NCBI GenBank assembly: GCA_964615095.1 | Contig: CAZTPX010000030.1 | Span: forward strand, 10,214 to 74,213 | Length of the DNA stretch: 64,000 bases | Direction: 5' to 3' | Source of the DNA: JANXQG01 sp964615095 | Lineage (GTDB): Bacteria; Planctomycetota; Planctomycetia; Pirellulales; Thermoguttaceae | Shown: piece by piece, positions 61,900 through 64,000 of the stretch | How positions within the stretch are numbered: position 1 is the stretch's first letter | Layout of the letters: the number at the start of each line of letters is the position of its first letter | Notes under the pieces: generated by a model | Told to the model about the DNA's origin: nothing | Seen by the model: the letters and a program-made list of their open reading frames with translations, nothing else | The model's database searches: none | Made by a program: the position numbers and the translations under genes

Positions 61900-63375
61900 A
61901 TGTCCAAACCACAAGGGATCTTTCGACCGCTGGGACTGGCGCTGGTCCTGGCCATCGGCTGCGGAACCGTGCTCGGGCTTGCCGTTGCCTGGGGCGTTTC
62001 GATTTGGGAATCGCTGCGGGAACGCGACCATGTCAACGAGTTTCTGGTAGTCCGCGGGGACGGCACGCCCTTGATCCAACGATATATGTCCTACGACTAC
62101 CAAACCGTGACGTTCCATACGTTGGAAGGCGACGACGCGCCGGCCCCCAAGGAGAATGAGACCTGGCTGCAAGCCGCTTACCTGCCGGTTCCGCGCAGCA
62201 ACGAGATCAGCATGTTTCCCTTGGGCGGCAACGCCCGCATCGGACGCTTCTCCGACGGCGAGAGGCGGCCCAAACTCTGGTACTTCATCGATGATGGGGC
62301 TCGCAACGGCCATGGCTACTTCGTGGGCTATGACAGCCAGAGCAAGCTCTGCGCGGGCTTCATCGGGCTTCAGGGCTTGCGATCCGACCGGCCGCCCGCC
62401 GAGGAGTGGTTCCCCATGGACGGCGTCAAACTGGCAGACAATATGGCATTTGCCCGCCACGCCATGGGTCCCTACTGGTCCAATTATGGATACGGCGCGC
62501 AGTCTGACGAGTTTCCCACGTGGAAGGTGGACATGCTCTCCGGGAACAAACTCCTGCAGGTCGACCTGCGGACCGGAGCGGTCACCACGCTGGTGGAGTC
62601 GGCCGACATGCTTGCCGTGGGAATCTTGGAAACGGCATCGAAATCGAAGACCGCCGATGAGGAGTCGCCTGTCATCCATCGCCGTCAGCACTTGGCGGTG
62701 CGAACAACGGATCGGGTCCTCGTCTTCGACGCGCCGGGGAAGCAACCCGTTGCGTTTCAGCTTCCCGAAGAATTTCGCGACCGAAGCTTCAGCTTCTACG
62801 AACTTGAGGGCGGAAGGGCGCTTGTGGCTACCGGCCGTACGCTTCCCGGTCGCAACTCCCAAGAGGAACTTGCCAGGATCGATGCCTCGGGGAATATCGT
62901 GTGGCGGGCCGAGGTCACATTGGGCAAAGGCAACCCGCATTACGATGAAAACGAGGCATGGGTATCGGCGTTCATCGTTCCCACCCCGCTCGTGCTCGCC
63001 TTTCTGGCCACGGTGGTCATGCCACTGGAGTTAAAGGGCCAGGGCCTGGCGCCGAACTACTCGACGGCTCTGGCTCACAGCCTGGCCGCGTGGTGGCCAG
63101 CCCTGTTGGTCATTACCCTCTTGGCCACGGCCCTCGCCTGGTATTGCTTCCGCCGGCATCGCCGCTGTTGTCAGTCTTTCGGCGGCGTATGGCTGGTGTT
63201 CGTATTTCTCTTGGGCGTTCCCGGTCTGGTGGGCTATCTCTTCCATCGCCGCTGGCCGGTCCTGGAAAGGTGTCCGGCTTGCGGGCACGAGGTCCCGCGC
63301 GACAGAGAAACCTGTGCTCGCTGCGGGGCGGCGTTCCCGCCGCCGGAACCCAAGGGCTGCGAAGTGTTCGCTTGA
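61900..63375 (+). CDS. Membrane protein with C-terminal zinc ribbon
   Basis: The 491-residue protein has one N-terminal transmembrane helix (about 10-35), a large extracytoplasmic beta-rich domain (about 45-365), and then three transmembrane helices. The end carries a zinc ribbon CPACGHEVPRDRETCARCG (about 465-483). ATG 61900 has TGAGGAAAA upstream. It belongs to the GntR/ABC operon; it may be a sensor or accessory subunit of the exporter. No family is recognised. Confidence 0.78.
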   Translation: MSKPQGIFRPLGLALVLAIGCGTVLGLAVAWGVSIWESLRERDHVNEFLVVRGDGTPLIQRYMSYDYQTVTFHTLEGDDAPAPKENETWLQAAYLPVPRSNEISMFPLGGNARIGRFSDGERRPKLWYFIDDGARNGHGYFVGYDSQSKLCAGFIGLQGLRSDRPPAEEWFPMDGVKLADNMAFARHAMGPYWSNYGYGAQSDEFPTWKVDMLSGNKLLQVDLRTGAVTTLVESADMLAVGILETASKSKTADEESPVIHRRQHLAVRTTDRVLVFDAPGKQPVAFQLPEEFRDRSFSFYELEGGRALVATGRTLPGRNSQEELARIDASGNIVWRAEVTLGKGNPHYDENEAWVSAFIVPTPLVLAFLATVVMPLELKGQGLAPNYSTALAHSLAAWWPALLVITLLATALAWYCFRRHRRCCQSFGGVWLVFVFLLGVPGLVGYLFHRRWPVLERCPACGHEVPRDRETCARCGAAFPPPEPKGCEVFA

Positions 63376-63750
63376 AGGGGGCATGGTTCAGGGCAGGTGC
63401 CGCTTTTCTTCTGCCACGCAGCGGCCTTCGTTTGCCCCGTAGGCTACTCCCGCCGGGAGTGGCTATTGTGCGAGGGGCCACTGAGAAACACAGGGCTGTG
63501 TGGCAATTCTCAGCACAATAATCCATCTCGGCAAGATGGACCTACTGGCCGCCGACTTCCTGAAAGCGACGAAAGCCTCCCGATCATCGCCTCCGGCTCG
63601 CTGGGCCGGGCGCAGTTCAATTAGCCGGGTTGTCCTACCGGTGTTGCCAGCCCGTTTGCGACCCTCCAAAGCCTTGGCACAATCGATTATAATGGTCCCA
63701 TCGCGTTCCGCCCCGTGTGGGCCTGACGTTACAAAACTGCGGGATTTGCC
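63376..63750. other. Intergenic region before the PAS-domain gene
   Basis: No gene is supported. Small dyads are present, such as CTACTCCCG-CCGGGAGTGG (about 63443-63462). TATAAT at about 63687-63692 could be a -10 box for the PAS gene. Confidence 0.45.
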
Positions 63751-64000
63751 ATGCTGGATCAGGACAAAAGCAAGCAAGAACTTATCGAAGAGCTGGCGGA
63801 AATACGGCTGCAAGTCGCCTCGTTGCAAGCATCCCTGGCCAAGGGGCAGGCGGCCGCAGAGGTGCTGCGAGCAAGCGAAGAACGGTATCGTTTGTTGGCG
63901 GAGGCCATCCCCCATCCGGTCTGGCGCAGCGATGCCGAGGGAAGACAGATTGACTGCAACCGCCGCTGGCAGGAGTACACCGGGCAGACCCCCGAAGAAG
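63751..64000 (+). CDS. PAS-domain signalling protein, 5' part only
   Basis: The visible 83 residues hold a coiled coil (about 5-45: KSKQELIEELAEIRLQVASLQASL) and the start of a PAS domain (ERYRLLAEAIPHPVWRSDAEG, CNRRWQEYTGQTPEE). This is the layout of multi-PAS histidine kinases or diguanylate cyclases; the effector domain is beyond the window. Confidence 0.85.
   Translation, partial: MLDQDKSKQELIEELAEIRLQVASLQASLAKGQAAAEVLRASEERYRLLAEAIPHPVWRSDAEGRQIDCNRRWQEYTGQTPEE

Overview
The window looks like one contig of a high-GC planctomycete, most likely of the Pirellulales type. The evidence is a planctomycete export-type motif (LERLEDRRMLS) in a surface protein, a DUF1559 prepilin-like protein, a secreted sulfatase, a giant autotransporter-repeat protein with a PEP-CTERM motif, archease, CsrA, and families of intergenic palindromes. 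No rRNA, tRNA or CRISPR array was recognised.

Region 1 (about 0.2-32.4 kb) is a sulfur island bounded by two almost identical direct repeats of about 315 bp (220-532 and 32071-32386). Just inside the left repeat is serine O-acetyltransferase, and just inside the right repeat is CysA. Between them lie cysteine synthase, O-acetylhomoserine sulfhydrylase and a complete sulfate ABC transporter (binding lipoprotein, CysT, CysW, CysA). The centre holds a family 2B-like encapsulin shell gene with a cyclic-nucleotide-binding-type domain. It is followed directly by a SufS-type cysteine desulfurase with a disordered N-terminal extension of about 145 residues, the layout of a sulfur-storing protein nanocompartment and its cargo. 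Sulfate import, O-acetylserine formation, cysteine synthesis and cysteine desulfuration in a shell would form one pathway. The island also holds a sulfatase, a 2796-residue surface protein fused past its PEP-CTERM motif to a discoidin-like domain, a DUF1559 protein, a beta-barrel protein and several small secreted proteins. Eight sites with -24/-12 (sigma-54) spacing lie upstream of island genes in the right orientation, and the island encodes a GAF/AAA+/Fis sigma-54 activator. A sigma-54-controlled sulfur regulon is the main regulatory hypothesis.

Region 2 (32.4-48.6 kb) is mixed chromosome: a cysteine-cluster protein, CsrA followed by a degenerate CsrA paralogue, the GTPase Der, family 4 uracil-DNA glycosylase, archease, CutA with a metallophosphoesterase, three related surface proteins in a row, a surface protein and a TPR protein.

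Region 3 (48.6-58.3 kb) is one tightly coupled operon for an oxygen-tolerant, high-affinity-type [NiFe] hydrogenase resembling group 1h: hypC, hypD, hypE, small and large subunits, a NifU-like scaffold, three accessory proteins, a maturation protease and a 48-residue membrane protein. The small subunit has C-x-x-D at the proximal cluster, as in the known 3Cys-1Asp group. HypA, HypB and HypF are not in the window.

Region 4 (58.3-64 kb) holds a histidine kinase, a YtrA-type GntR regulator with its own promoter and operator, an ABC exporter, a zinc-ribbon membrane protein and the start of a PAS-domain protein. Several kinds of interspersed palindromic repeat occur, two of them inside reading frames.
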